A DNA stretch of 64,000 nucleotides from Copromyces sp. CBS 386.78 (Eukaryota > Ascomycota > Sordariomycetes > Sordariales > Sordariaceae), in NCBI GenBank assembly GCA_030685235.1, contig MU839263.1, positions 1 to 64,000 on the forward strand, in the 5' to 3' direction. This document shows positions 1 through 11,529 of the stretch, piece after piece. The position numbers and the translations under genes are program-made. The notes beneath the pieces were generated by a model. That model was given only the letters and a program-made list of their open reading frames with translations, did no database searches and had not been told where the DNA came from. Position 1 is the stretch's first letter, and each line of letters starts with the position of its first letter.

Positions 1-189
1 CGGCGGCTGGGCCCGGTGGCGCCCGCGGGGGCGTTGGGCTAGCAGGAGGAGGAGGAGGAGGAGGAGGAGGAGGAGGAAGAGGAAGAGGAAGAGGAGGAGG
101 ATGAGACGCAGGATGAGATTTTTGTTAAGGAGCTTAGCACCATTCATGAGGTGGATGAGCCCTCTTCCACTATTTCTGAGGAGCCCTAA
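1..189 (+). CDS. possible 3' end of a gene with an acidic poly-Glu tail (partial)
   Basis: From about 46 to the TAA at 187-189 one frame reads a long glutamate run, then a Thr/Ser-containing acidic tail ending in STISEEP. That looks like a disordered acidic C-terminus. The run is a GAG/GAA microsatellite (46-99). Upstream the same frame meets a TAG at 40-42. The reading therefore needs an intron ending at the AG of 41-42 or 44-45, or the tract is simply non-coding. The GC-rich first 40 bases do not look like an intron. Two other frames also stay open across the repeat (poly-Gly and poly-Arg), as expected for a triplet repeat. Function cannot be inferred. Confidence 0.25.
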
Positions 190-1405
190 TTCAGGGTCAG
201 TGGGCCTGAATGAGGTGTTAACTACGACGGTTGGAGTTTGGTTAGAATCACGGGGGGATTGTTTTTTGGTATACACCGGTTTTGTTTTTGGTAAGAGAGG
301 CGTTTTGGTTAGGTACGGCTCGTTTTGATAGGATACCGTTTTTGTATTATCTGTTCTGGTCGCGATCTTGTTATCTGTTTTAACTGTATCTGATTGTATC
401 ATTGGTACCTCTATTCAAGTCGTTTCATGATATTCATTGCTTAGTTCGCATTTTCAAGAGTCGTACAACTTTATGTCAAAGCAGCAAATCATGCGCCAGC
501 AAGCTGCTGGTTTCTGATTCCAAGGGGGGGTATGGAGCGTGGTGATCTTGACAGCATGATGTGCGACTGCTTGGTGACATCAAACAACAGCCGTGAGGTG
601 GACACGTGCTAGAGAAGGGATTCAAATCTGCCTCGTAGGACCCTTTTTGCTTTCAAAGTATACGACTCTGTCCCATGGTTTCCTATTTGCAAGTCGTACG
701 TAATATTGGCATAAGTGTCGTCAGCCCGCTTTCCCGCATAGCGGCCATCCTGTTCCATCTGGCAGACTGACGACCAGTGTTTGAAGCAGTTGACCGGCTT
801 ACCGCATTGGACTCTATTCCACGCCTCATCTAGATCCTTCTCTCCATAACGCCAGGCGGCTTGTACTCGTTGCCTTATCTTGTGACGTTGTTATGTTGTG
901 GACGAATATGCAGTGTCCTGTTCGGTCACCACCGGTAGTTGATGGCTTGTTCCTTGACCATAGGAAGGAATTTGTTGTTCCGCTGGCACTCCAGTTAGCA
1001 TCCACCTCCATAAGGTCGGTTTTCCTCCCGGCTGGCAATGCAAAATCACAATCTTGATGTTCATGTTACTCGACCGAGTGTGTCCTCTGAGAGGCTGACA
1101 GCAGATGTTTCAAATTCTGATGTATACCCCAGTCACCTGTGTCACTCTGCAGAAAAACTCCATATAAAAGCCTGAGGCTCTTCCCTTGGCACTCTTTATT
1201 TTCCGTGTCTGTTCCATCACCCAGCTAGCAGGGCGGAATAGTCCAAGTCGCAAGTAATACCTAAAAGTATCTTGCTACACCCACTTACCCTACCTCAACC
1301 AGCACGAGAGTGTAACACCTCATCCAACCACCAATTACCAGGATCTTACACATTCGAAGCCGGACCGTAAGACCAGGCTGGATACTACCTGTTATTATTC
1401 CAAGC
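190..1405. other. intergenic region upstream of the zinc-finger gene
   Basis: I see no convincing coding region. The short ORFs here show no recognisable motif. A TATA-like element lies at 1163-1170. The stretch from about 1260 to 1405 would be the 5' leader of the next gene. Confidence 0.5.
1163..1170 (+). promoter_or_regulatory. TATA-box candidate for the 1406 gene
   Basis: The sequence TATAAAAG lies about 240 bp before the ATG at 1406. The spacing would leave a leader of roughly 200 nt, which is usual in filamentous fungi. It rests on the match alone. Confidence 0.35.
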
Positions 1406-2914
1406 ATGAACAAGGACAGGATTAGAAGGAGGACCCAGCAAGAATGGAATCCGGCCTCTCCGCTCGTGTCTGAGGCATACAGAAGCGACACAGTTCCTAT
1501 CCAGGAAGACCACGACGTCAAGAAGCCTCTTTTAACAGACACGACGGACTATTTGTCCGCACAGGAGAGCCAAGGTGTCGGTGATGACCGATCTTCGCTC
1601 CCATCGCATCTGGAAGATCAACAATGCCCACATGACTGGAACTTCCCAACCCTGGGACAGCGCATCGGCATGATACCCGGACATGAAAGATCATCCTCAA
1701 TAACAGGCAGCGTTCCACCTCTTCTTCACGAGTCTGAGGGCGGTATATGTGTTGAAGATGAGGAAGACCACTTGAAATGGAGTCTAACCAGAGAAGTCGC
1801 TCAAGACACTCAGAGTTTCTCCGAGGAGGAAACAGTGACTCGCTACCTAGCTTGTCCGTTTTACAAGCACGACCCCAAGACCTTCAGCAAACCGAAGTGG
1901 AAGAGCTGTGCCCACCCCGGGTATGAAAACATGCATCGGCTGAAGTCAGTATTTGTTTGTTTTGTCACGCAGTGTCCTTCGAAGCGTCATTGTTAGAAGC
2001 CATATCGGGAAAACCAAGACGCATACTAATACCATCGGTAACAGGGGCCACCTCAAACGGCGTCACAAGGCCACAGCCGGTAGACTTTCCGTGCCGGAAG
2101 AGACAATCCAAGAAATACAGTTCGAACAATTGAAAAGCTGGGGGCGTACATTAGGAAGGGGCAAGCCGGCCATTGAGCAGTGGCAACATATATATCGCAC
2201 CTTTTTCCGTTTCGATGCGATGATTCCTAGCCCCTGTGAGTCATGCCTTCCTCTTTCTTCCAACGCACAAGTCATCCATCCTCTCGTGTGCCTAAAAGGC
2301 TGATTACAGGCGGAAAAGACCAGGACGACATTCCGGAACAAGCAACCGGCCCACCAGCCCGACAGTCCTCCCTGAGAAGAATGAATGACGACAAGATCCT
2401 GGAACTTCTCCCGTATCAACTTCAGTCAGTCATTGAAGAAGATGAAGACTTGCGGTACTTGCCTGCTTCCTCGCAACAACGAATCGTTTTGAAGTTCAGA
2501 ACGTCTGTAGAACAGCTGCTCAACAGCGACAGTGAAGAGAACAACCCCATCTTGGGTAAGGCTGCAGGGCTTCTTCCATGCCTCACGGAGGAGACTCCTC
2601 GAGCCGCCACAGACGCAAACCACGATTCTGTCCGAGCAGTTACGGCGATCTCTGACCTGGACACGCAAACATGGAATTGTCCAAATCCTTGGATCAACGA
2701 CAACCACCCAAGTATGCCAGAAGAGCCGACTTTAACATTTTTGGGTGAATTCCCGGAGGAACCACCGCACATACCACAACATCAACTGAGTTGGTACGGG
2801 ACAGCAGTTGACCCGTCAGACACTCCGGAAATTGACGCGTACATGTACGAGCCAAGGCGTCCACGCCGGTTGAAGATGCAACCACAAGATCACGGGCATG
2901 CGCACTTCCCTTGA
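1406..2914 (+). CDS. fungal C2H2-like zinc-finger protein of unknown function
   Basis: Three exons, 1406-1944, 2045-2235 and 2310-2914, keep phase throughout and give 444 aa. Intron 1 has donor GTCAGT, a TACTAAT branch-like box and acceptor ACAG. Intron 2 has donor GTGAGT. Joining exons 1 and 2 rebuilds a fungus-specific finger: CPFYKHDPKTF, then CAHPGYENMHRLKGHLKRRH, so two Cys and two His bracket the first intron. This 'CPFYKRDP...HRLKEHLYRxH' finger is known from many uncharacterised ascomycete proteins with a disordered N-terminus. Here residues 1-140 are polar and acidic, and the region after the finger continues with a WGRTLGRGKPAIEQWQHIY segment. The last 200 residues are Pro/Glu-rich. 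Nucleic-acid binding is plausible but not shown. The gene stands alone between intergenic DNA and a tRNA. Confidence 0.8.
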
Positions 2915-3137
2915 GTGCGGCGGTACGAGGGGAAAAAAAGAGAAAACAAGAGAACAATGGGCAAGAAGCAACGGACAAAGAAAGCAGATGGTGATTTGTG
3001 CGAAAAGGAAGGAATGGAAGAGAAGAATGTGAAAGCAAGGGAGGACAAGGTTGACAAAAAAAAGGAGATATACCAACGGAGGAAAAGAAAAAAAAAATGG
3101 GAAAAAAGAAAGGCGCGTTTGGAAACGCCGGGAATTG

Positions 3138-3210
3138 AGCCCGACGTGGGGGTCGAACCCACAACCTTGAGATTAAGAGTCTCACGCTCTACCGATTGAG
3201 CTAGCCGGGC
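3138..3210 (-). tRNA. tRNA-Lys(CTT)
   Basis: A 73-nt cloverleaf reads on the minus strand. The 7-bp acceptor stem (GCCCGGC with GTCGGGC, one G-T) is complete, the A-box is TAGCTCAATCGG, the anticodon loop is CTCTTAA giving CTT, and the T-arm carries GGGTTCGACCCC. There is no intron. A T-run on the transcribed strand (plus-strand A-run at 3102-3107), after a small GCGTTT/AAACGC palindrome, could end Pol III transcription about 30 nt downstream. A cluster of transposable elements begins about 115 bp upstream of its 5' end. Confidence 0.97.
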
Positions 3211-3326
3211 GGTTAATGGTGTTAACCGCCAATTGTTGAAGGTCAGACCTGGGAATGGAGTTTAAGAAGGAAGGGTAGTGCTTGAGTCATTTTTCATCCT
3301 GTGTTGTGTGTTGTGTGTGTGAGTGT

Positions 3327-4156
3327 GAGGGTGTGATCCGTACAGGTTTTTTTAGTGTTTTCACCGGGTGAACAAGTCCGGTGAAAATCGTAATCCGTTT
3401 ATTTTCGAACCCCGATGTACCTTTTCCTGAGTTTTCACCGGGTTACACGTCGTTGTTCACCCGGTGAAAAGAAATGGCCCACCTTTTAAGCTTTCAACCA
3501 ACCAAATCGCTCGCATCCAATTTTTTCTATTTTCACCCGGTGAACAAAAAAAAGGTTGTTTTACAAAGTGCAACCGCGCTGAAATAGTGCTGAAGCCACT
3601 ATAACCAGCCCAACTCCAACGCCAAAACACTACCCGTGCCACGCAACCTACTTCCCTTAAGTGGGTGCTCACTACCAGTACGGCTACACCAGCAAAACGG
3701 CCAGGTTAAGGTTAGAGGTGGTGTTTTAGGCTCGATACCTAGGCCGAAATTCAACTTTTCTAATATAGTAAAAAAGAAGAATAAGGAAAAACTCTTCGAA
3801 TTCAATACATTGTCCTGATCATACTCATAATTTTCTTTTTATCTTAATTAACTAATGTAATACGCTACGAATTTTTATAATTTTAATCTTTTTTGGGCAT
3901 TTATACTATTAACCCTAGTGGCCGTTGTGCTGGGTTGGCCGTACTGGTAGTGAGCACCCTCTTTAGAGGGTGCGAGTCTAGCGAGTCCCAAAAAAGTGGG
4001 GGCGTGGCACGGGTAGGATTATTATTTTCATCCAAAACCCAACAACCCGGTGAATAGGATTTGGTACCCCGGTGAAAATTAGTCCGTGCCACTTTTCCAC
4101 CCAAAGTACCTTTTTCCGGTGAACAGACCTCAAAAAAAGCGAATGGATCACACCCT
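3327..4156. mobile_element. foldback/MITE-like element with long imperfect terminal inverted repeats
   Basis: The ends are AGGGTGTGATCC (3328-3339) and its inverse (4145-4156), flanked by a direct repeat GAGTGT (3321-3326 and 4157-4162) that may be a 6-bp target duplication. Long arms share further inverted blocks: TACCCGTGCCACGC near 3629 with its inverse near 4010, and GGGTGCTCACTACCAGTACGG near 3662 with its inverse near 3945. Variants of the palindrome TTTTCACCGGGTGAA recur at about 3357, 3432, 3455, 3530, 4040, 4065 and 4115. The middle (3740-3930) is AT-rich. No transposase frame is visible, so it looks non-autonomous. The superfamily is undetermined. Confidence 0.7.
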
Positions 4157-4174
4157 GAGTGTAAAGAGAATTTT

Positions 4175-4253
4175 CGGAAAAGCTAGCTGGCTAGCGTAGA
4201 AAACCTCCCTGGCTAGCCTAACCCACATTTTATCGCTAAGTAAGCCGCGCTAG
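4175..4253 (+). repeat. left terminal inverted repeat
   Basis: This 79-bp arm begins CGGAAAAGCTAGC and ends GCCGCGCTAG. It pairs with 8426-8504 at about 94 percent identity by eye. Confidence 0.88.
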
Positions 4254-7200
4254 CACACTATACCGTATACATCTATCGCCTGCGTACGCGTACATCACCA
4301 AATCTACGTCGCTCTTTTACGTAAAGGTATTTAGAGTTATTAATCCAGTTAATTATTTATCGCTAAGAGGGTTAATATAGTTCCTACCACTATAATTACT
4401 ATCCTTATTAAAATTATACTTATTATATTTAGTATTACCCGCCGTATAAGTGCCTAGAGTATACGTACTTACCCTAATTTTAATACCCGCTATATAAGTA
4501 TTAGTGTTAGGGAGCCTTATAGAGGTTCGCCCGCCTATTCAAATCCCCTAGCGCCTACCCTCCCCCTCCCCCTCCCTATCTTTATAAGAGTAATAGAAGT
4601 AGTAGTATAGCCGTTGGGGTCTAATTATATTGCGTTATAAATATAATAAAGCCTTGTAAATTATGCTACAATTGGTTAGAAGGGGGGGGGGGGGAGGTTA
4701 CAAGGGTTTTTAGGAAGTATTTAATTTACTAAATTATTAATAAGACCGCTGCGGAAGTAAGTAGATTGGGAAGTATATAATTTCGTAATTCTAGCCGTAT
4801 GGGTGTAAACCCCTCTAGCTTAATTGTATTTAGTATTTAATCCCTATATTAATTTTAATAACCGTTTAAATTAAATATAGGAGATTATAACGGTTACTTA
4901 GCGGTTATTAGCACCCTATAACCGGATTGACTAGAATTATGAAGCGGTTGTATTTAATTGCCTAACGGCTATTACTAATTTTAATAAACTAGTTGGGGAT
5001 AAGGGGATAGGGAGGGCGTTAGAGCTTTTTGTAAAGGTATTAGAGAGGGCGCAATTAATATATTTAACTGTATAAGAAAGATTTTAATTATATTATTAGT
5101 AATATTATTAGTTGCTTCTATAATAGCTTACTATAATTCCGTTTGGGTAATATTGCGGGTATAAGAAGCTTTGCCTCCTCTTTATATATTTTTCCTCCTT
5201 CTTCTTTAGGCCTTTTACTATATTACGCGGCGGGGAGGTTCGTCGTAAAAGAGTATACGACGGTTATTATATTAGTTACAATTAATAGGCGCGGCTAGTA
5301 CGGTAGTTCGAAGCTTAATTAATTAATTAAATAAAATATAATTACTTTTTAAATTACGCAATTTATAAGTTTCCGGGTTTATAAAGTCTTGCCCTAATAT
5401 CCCTTTAATATATTTAATAAGGTTTGGATTAGGAATAATTACTTTACGTCGGCGGCTAAGTAAAACGATAAGGTTTTTAATTGCGTAAGTACGATATTTA
5501 GCCTCTATTATTAAGCTTAGCCCGCCGTTTATACTTAATTACTAATATATATTAATATTTTCTTTTAGTAATATTAACGGTAGATCCTTTTATAGTAATT
5601 GTAATATAAAGTACTTATATAGTAGGCTATACTAAATAGTAAATTCTTTTTTGCAGTTAGCGTCTAGGTTTTAATAGGGGTTTTTAAACTAATTATTATA
5701 AGTATATCGATATTAATACTATATAAGTTTGAGGGTATATAGCGCAATTTGTATAAAGATAAGTTAATTAATATTAAATACGAAAGGGGAATTGTCTCTT
5801 CCGAAAAATTTTAAGTCTCCCCCAATAATTTCCGAAAAATTTATCTATAGAGATTTAGACCTTTTCGGATCTATTTACGTACCTTTAATACTACGTCGTT
5901 AAATATTCCTACTTTCTTATATTTAAATAGGATTTTTTACTTCGTTTTAGTATATATAATTTTATAGTCCTATCGTTGAAATTAGTAAGTACTTTATATA
6001 TACTTATATAATTAGTCTAATGAAGTAAGGCGGTTTTTAAAAAAATATTTAATAGCTCTATATACTAATTCGATTCGATTGTTTGCCTTAATGCCGAAAT
6101 TTCGATATTGCGAAATAACATAATTATTAAATTCGTTAATTTATAGGAGGTAATATTTATAAAGGTAGGTTAGAAGTATTGTAAAAGGTTAATAAAAAAA
6201 ATATATAATTTATTATAGAGAGAGGGAGGGAGAGAAGGTAAATTTATTAGTCTATTTTCGAAATTCATAAACTATTAATTATTATACCCGTTTAAAGCAA
6301 CTTTTATTATTAGTATAAATTACTTATTTCTAAGTAATCTAAAACCCTTTATACGAATTTAAATAAAACCGCCGAATTAAATTAAATATTAGTATATCGC
6401 GGGTACGGTTATATAAAGCGATAGTATTAGCCGGTAATTTATTAACCGCCTTATAAATTCCCTATCCTTCGTTTAATTATTGGATTAAATAATTGGCGAT
6501 AGTAGCGTTATTAACCTCTTCTAAATTATCCTCCTCCGGGTCGTTATCGAAGTATTTATTATCGTCGCTATTATTATTATTACTAGCGCCATTATTATCC
6601 CTATTTTCAACCGCCGCCGCGGGACCTTTATATAAAAGCGGGTTTGGGCTATAATTATTTAAGTCCCGAATTATTAGCGGAGGATTTAATAGGTTAAGGT
6701 CGGGGGAAAGATCGTTACAACCATTACTAGCGTTACTAGTATTATTAGTACTACCCTTAAATAATTGAATCTACTTCTTCTTAATATAATAGTTTACGTT
6801 CTTTATAACGTACTATATATATAGTTAATGTAGTACGTTTAGGTAAACGGCGATAGCGGCTTTTTTAAATCCTTTATTGAAATCGTTAATGAATATTGCG
6901 AGGTTGGGGATTTCGTAATTATTTTAGAGTTTTTTTAAGTAATTGAATAGCTATTTAAAATCTTCCTTTTTTTTTTTTTTCGAAAGACCGAAGCTAATAT
7001 TAAAATTATAATTTAATATATTAATACTAATAATATTAAGGAGGGGAAGGTTGAAACAGTTAATTTATAAGTAAAAAAAAGGGTTTAATTAAATTAGACC
7101 CTAAATATTTAAATCCGAGCCATTTTATTAATAAAGGTAATGATACTTTATATATATTATTAATTAATAATATATAAGGATTCTTCGTCTATATTTCTAT

Positions 7201-8425
7201 ATATTATTAAAAGGTTTAAAATATCCGTATTACCCTACTACTTTCATTATACTCAATAAAGTATTCAATACTATAAAGGTTTTTATATTCTTCTAACATA
7301 TTAATAAACATTTTGGTCAAAGTATAAAGGCTATACTTTATACGGCGTATATACTATTAAATATTATTAACCTCCTTAGGCGTAATAGGGATACGAAGCT
7401 TACGAAATTTTATTATTAAATTATTATAGTTAATTTATCGGATAGCGATAGTATCCTCTCTATTTAATTGCTCGTTATTTAAAGTGCCGCTTAAGTAATA
7501 AACAATTTAATATATTATTATTTTCGCGACGGCGGACAACCTTTCGATAAATTTTATTACGGCCTCTTTATAATTACAACGGATTTACTATCGATATATA
7601 ATATTACTAGCGAGGTTAGTAACGTTAAAATTGTAATTGTAAATATTATTAATTTCTTCGGCGAATTATTAGTTACTCTACCTCTTTCGTAATACGATTT
7701 TTACTTAGTAAAGGCAGCCTAATTACTTCGAAGTAATATTTCGAAATTTTTACTTAGTAATAATATATTCGCGACTATATATACAATAGTAATCGATACG
7801 TTTAATTACGTCGTTAATACCCTTAAATTGATTTTTAGTATTACTTTTCGACGAAATTATAAAATTTTACTATATATAGTAGTCTTATAAAGTATTAAAG
7901 GTAGCGACTAAGGTATTATAAGCGAGAAAAATAAATAGTAACTTTATTAGCCGGGTAAGAATTCTAGTAGCGCACTCGCTAAGGGATTGCAGCGACTATA
8001 ATCTTTCTAGTAATTTTTCGTAGCGGTTACGAATTAATAACGTTATAGATTAGGGAATTATAGCCGTAGCCCGGTCAAGAATAACCGTTCGAATCGGAGT
8101 TAACAGTATTTTGGCTAAAGATTTTAGTAAAGTCCCGTTAATATTACTTATTATAATCGGTTGGGTAGGAGTTTAGCCTATTAAAAAGCGCGATTGCGAT
8201 TTATAGGCGGAAGTATAGCAATATAATATAATATAATATAACGAGGTTGATGGGACTTTACGAAATAATAATAAAAATAATAAAATAATCGCTTAAAATA
8301 ATTATGCAACGGTAGGTAAGGTTTCGCGATAGTTTTATTCAATTGCGTAGTATAGCTAACGGTCGCTAATAGAATGCGCGACGCCGACGAGGTTGGACAG
8401 CGATGTATATACGGTATACGGTATA

Positions 8426-8504
8426 CTAGCGCGGCTTACTTAGCGATAAAATGTGGGTTAGGCTAGCCAAGGAGGTTTTCTACGCTAGCCGGTTAGCCTT
8501 TGCG
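8426..8504 (-). repeat. right terminal inverted repeat
   Basis: Read on the minus strand from 8504 it begins CGCAAAGGCTAAC and follows the left arm to GCCGCGCTAG. It is followed directly by the second copy of the 9-bp target duplication. Confidence 0.88.
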
Positions 8505-8513
8505 GAGAATTTT

Positions 8514-9398
8514 GGGATGAATGGAGACATCGGATGCATGTCGATCATAGTGGGTCCGAATATATGGGGCATCAGATGGCCAGATGCAGGGTCCTGAGAT
8601 CCTGCTATGGGGCAGGGGTTCGGCTACAATAGCGCTCAAAGTCTCACAGAAAGGGCTGAAGGTCGCTGAAAGACCGCTGAAGGCCCGGCTGCTGAAGGGC
8701 AGTAGCCTTAACAGAGAATCATCTGGCAATTTGGAAAACCTCATATCCCTTCCATCCTATTTTCAACCCATATCTCGGATGAACACCGTGAATGCCCTCT
8801 CCTTCGAATTCAGGAATCATTCACTCCTCAGTCTCGGGCTGACACTAACGCCGAAGCTTTACTTTAGATCTGAAACCCATCTTCATGCGGCTAACGACTG
8901 CAAAGAAGGCGAGATCCAATCGTGCACGAGGCCTCTCGGCGGGACCGATCCTTTTCTGCACTTCAGCTTCGTGCTAGTCACTCAGCTCATGCATAGTCTT
9001 TCAGTTGAGGAAGTGATACGTCTTTAGTTCGACCTCGCGATACCGATCTGTCTCTATTGGCGGTATAAATAGGTTGATGGATGAGGTCTCAATGTCTCAA
9101 CCCATCCACAACCGTTACACAACCTGGGGAAACAGGGGGCTGATGACAAGATCAGCTAGCCACAAGCTTGGTTCGGTCCACACACTATCGAACATGGCCT
9201 CCAAGCAGTTGATACCACTAGCATTGAAAGAAAATGTGTAGGAGGAAGACAGTCAAGCAAGGACTATAAATGTCGGTATCGCCCCAAAGTCTTACTTGGG
9301 TTTCGAACCGCAAAGGACTGAGGAAACCATACAGGCAGACTATCATAACCCCTTTCTCGCGCATCATCATCTTCAGACATCCATAGACATCGACCACT
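8514..9398. other. intergenic region between the transposon and the amino-acid oxidase gene
   Basis: Normal GC content returns at once after the transposon. An open frame at 8584-9027 (147 codons) has no recognisable motif and includes a short GCTGAAGG-rich repetitive stretch, so I do not call it a gene. A TATA-like box lies at 9064-9071. Confidence 0.5.
9064..9071 (+). promoter_or_regulatory. TATA-box candidate for the amino-acid oxidase gene
   Basis: The sequence TATAAATA lies about 330 bp upstream of the ATG at 9399 and is the only good TATA-like match in the intergenic stretch. Confidence 0.35.
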
Positions 9399-11529
9399 AT
9401 GGCCCACTTACAAACCGACATCCCCCGAAACATCGAATTCCTCCCTCCCGGCGGCGGCGGCAGCCTTCGCATCGCGTACGCCAAGCACATCCTCAGGGAA
9501 TACCTGGAAAAAGAGCACGCCAAAAGGCACGGGTGGTCCAAGGAACAAGACCGCGGTCTGAAGCCCATCTTCCGCCATGTACCATCGTCCCTAGATGATG
9601 TCGAAGAGAGCGATGGTCTTCGTTCCGATGGAGAACCGCCCTTTAAGGGCAAGATCTGCATCGTGGGTGCTGGTGTGGCTGGTCTGTTCACTGCGCTGAT
9701 GCTCAAGCTGAGTGGCATCTATAACTTTGATGTTGTCGAGGCGTCGGATAGAGTCGGTGGACGACTATATACCCATTGGTTTTCCGATAGGGAGAAGCCG
9801 GATTCGGAGCATGATTATTATGATATTGGTGCAATGAGGATTCCGAAGATCGACACGATGAGATCGTAAGTTGTTCCTTTCATGTGGATATGTGGTGTGG
9901 TGTTTATTAGCCGTGGAGTACTGACATCCTTGACACAAAGTGCCATCGATCTCATCGAATTCCTCGAGCTTGGTCACAAGTTAGTGCCATACAACTATGA
10001 GGAGAAGAATAAACTCCCGGTGCCAAACATGTGGTGGTACAAGAACCAAAAACCGGAGTAAGTACCTCATTTACATATTTTACAATTTATTCTCATGTCT
10101 GGCGGCTAACACGAATAATCAAAAGCTCTGCAAAGTTCGAAACCGCGATAAAGGACGTTATTCGGAGCTTTAGTCAAGCTCCGAGCTGGGACATGGCGTT
10201 CAAGGAGTACATGGATGGATCGAATGACTATTATTCCACGCGTGCATGGCTGATGCTTCAAGCCGACCCAAAGTAAGTAACAGCGATGGAAGTAAAGCAA
10301 ACTTAGCTCAAATACTGATAACGACCGCCAGGTTGACTTACGAGGAGACGGCCATGGCCGAAGCTTCCGATACATCTACTGGTCTTTTCGACCAAGCTTT
10401 CACCGAGACCATCTGCGACTATTGCGACTTCGCCGAGGCCGCGAATGCAGATTGGGTACGCCTCGAAGGTGGCATGAGCCAAGTTACCGACCGCATGAAG
10501 GAGTTGATCGAGAAACCCGACTGGCCCGTCCCAGGCGCTCCCGGGATCAAGATCACCACCTCCCGCCCCGTAACCGCCATGTCAGAAACCGCCGATAAAT
10601 CCGCCATCAGCGTAACGACCACCTGTCCCAAGGGCCAGTCCGCATCCACTACCGACTACAGCGTAGTCTTCTCTACTACTGCTATGGCCCCCCTCCGGCG
10701 CATCGACATCGAAGGCCTGCAGCTCCCTGACAAGATCCTGACCGGCCTTCGCTCGCTCAGCTACGACCGCGCCACCAAGGTAGCCATCAAGTTCGCCTCG
10801 CCATGGTGGACTCTGATAGGCGGTGTCTCATCCACAGACCTGCCCATCTCCAACGTCGTCTACCCCTCCTGGAACGACGGGCCTGACAAGCCCGCTGTGC
10901 TGATGGTCTCCTACTCCTGGGCGCAAGACGCCACCCGCGTGGGCGCTCTCGTACCCGATTACACCAAAACCGACCCTACAATCGACGACGAGGTCGTCTC
11001 CGTCTGCCTCAACGCCCTCGTCAAGCTCTTCTCCAAGGCCGACCCCAACACCATCGCCAGTACCGTCCCTGTGCCCATCACGCTCGATTTTCTTAAGCAG
11101 CAATACGTCACCCACCACGCCTTCGCCTGGTCTCACGACCCTTTACAGGGCGGTGCCTTTGCGCTCTTCGGACCGGGCCAGTTCAAAGATCTGTACCCGG
11201 CATTCCAGCAGGTGTTTTGCAACGGCAAGTTCTTCATGAGCGGCGAGGCGCTAAGCACGCACCATGCTTGGATCAGCGGGGCGGTGGATAGTGCGTACAT
11301 GAGATTTTTGACGTTTTCGACCGTGTATAAGCTGGAAAGGGAGATGGTGAAGGTTAAGGCGAGTAATTTGGTTGGTGAAAGAGGGAAAAATCCGGAGGAG
11401 GTGGATGAGTTCTTGTTGAAGTGGGCGGCGAAGCTGAGTAAAGGGGTTGAAGTCCGCGGGGATAATAAGTGGGGCCGTTCAGCCCCTGGGGATGAGGAAG
11501 GATTGGAGGATGATTGGTGTGAGTGCTGA
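9399..11529 (+). CDS. L-amino-acid oxidase-like flavin amine oxidase
   Basis: Four exons (9399-9865, 9941-10057, 10126-10272, 10332-11529) with GTAAGT-type donors keep phase and give 642 aa. Residues about 85-120 carry the FAD-binding Rossmann fold KICIVGAGVAGL and, about 28 residues later, VVEASDRVGGRL, the motif pair of the flavin amine oxidase family. The C-terminus has the matching flavin motif FFMSGEALSTHHAWISGAVD. Family members oxidatively deaminate L-amino acids to keto acids, ammonia and hydrogen peroxide. The substrate cannot be read here. No signal peptide is seen, so it is probably intracellular. A short-chain dehydrogenase gene follows on the same strand about 650 bp downstream, and the RIP-degraded transposon lies upstream. 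The first ATG after the leader fits the family N-terminus. Confidence 0.93.

Larger units (their letters stand above)
4175..8504. mobile_element. RIP-degraded DNA transposon with 79-bp TIRs, Mutator-like by its TSD
   Basis: Positions 4175-4253 match the reverse complement of 8426-8504 with about five mismatches. Weaker similarity runs some 25 bp further in. A 9-bp direct repeat GAGAATTTT flanks it exactly (4166-4174 and 8505-8513). Long TIRs plus a 9-bp target duplication are the hallmark of Mutator-like elements, such as fungal Hop. The interior is strongly AT-rich, visibly poor in CpA and TpG, rich in TpA, and has no ORF over 60 codons on either strand. That is the signature of repeat-induced point mutation. 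No transposase could be read, so the superfamily call rests on ends and target duplication only. A 14-G run lies near 4681. Confidence 0.85.

Noticed and set aside
8584..9027. 147-codon open frame after the transposon
   Set aside because: Low-complexity start, no motif, no splice or promoter support.
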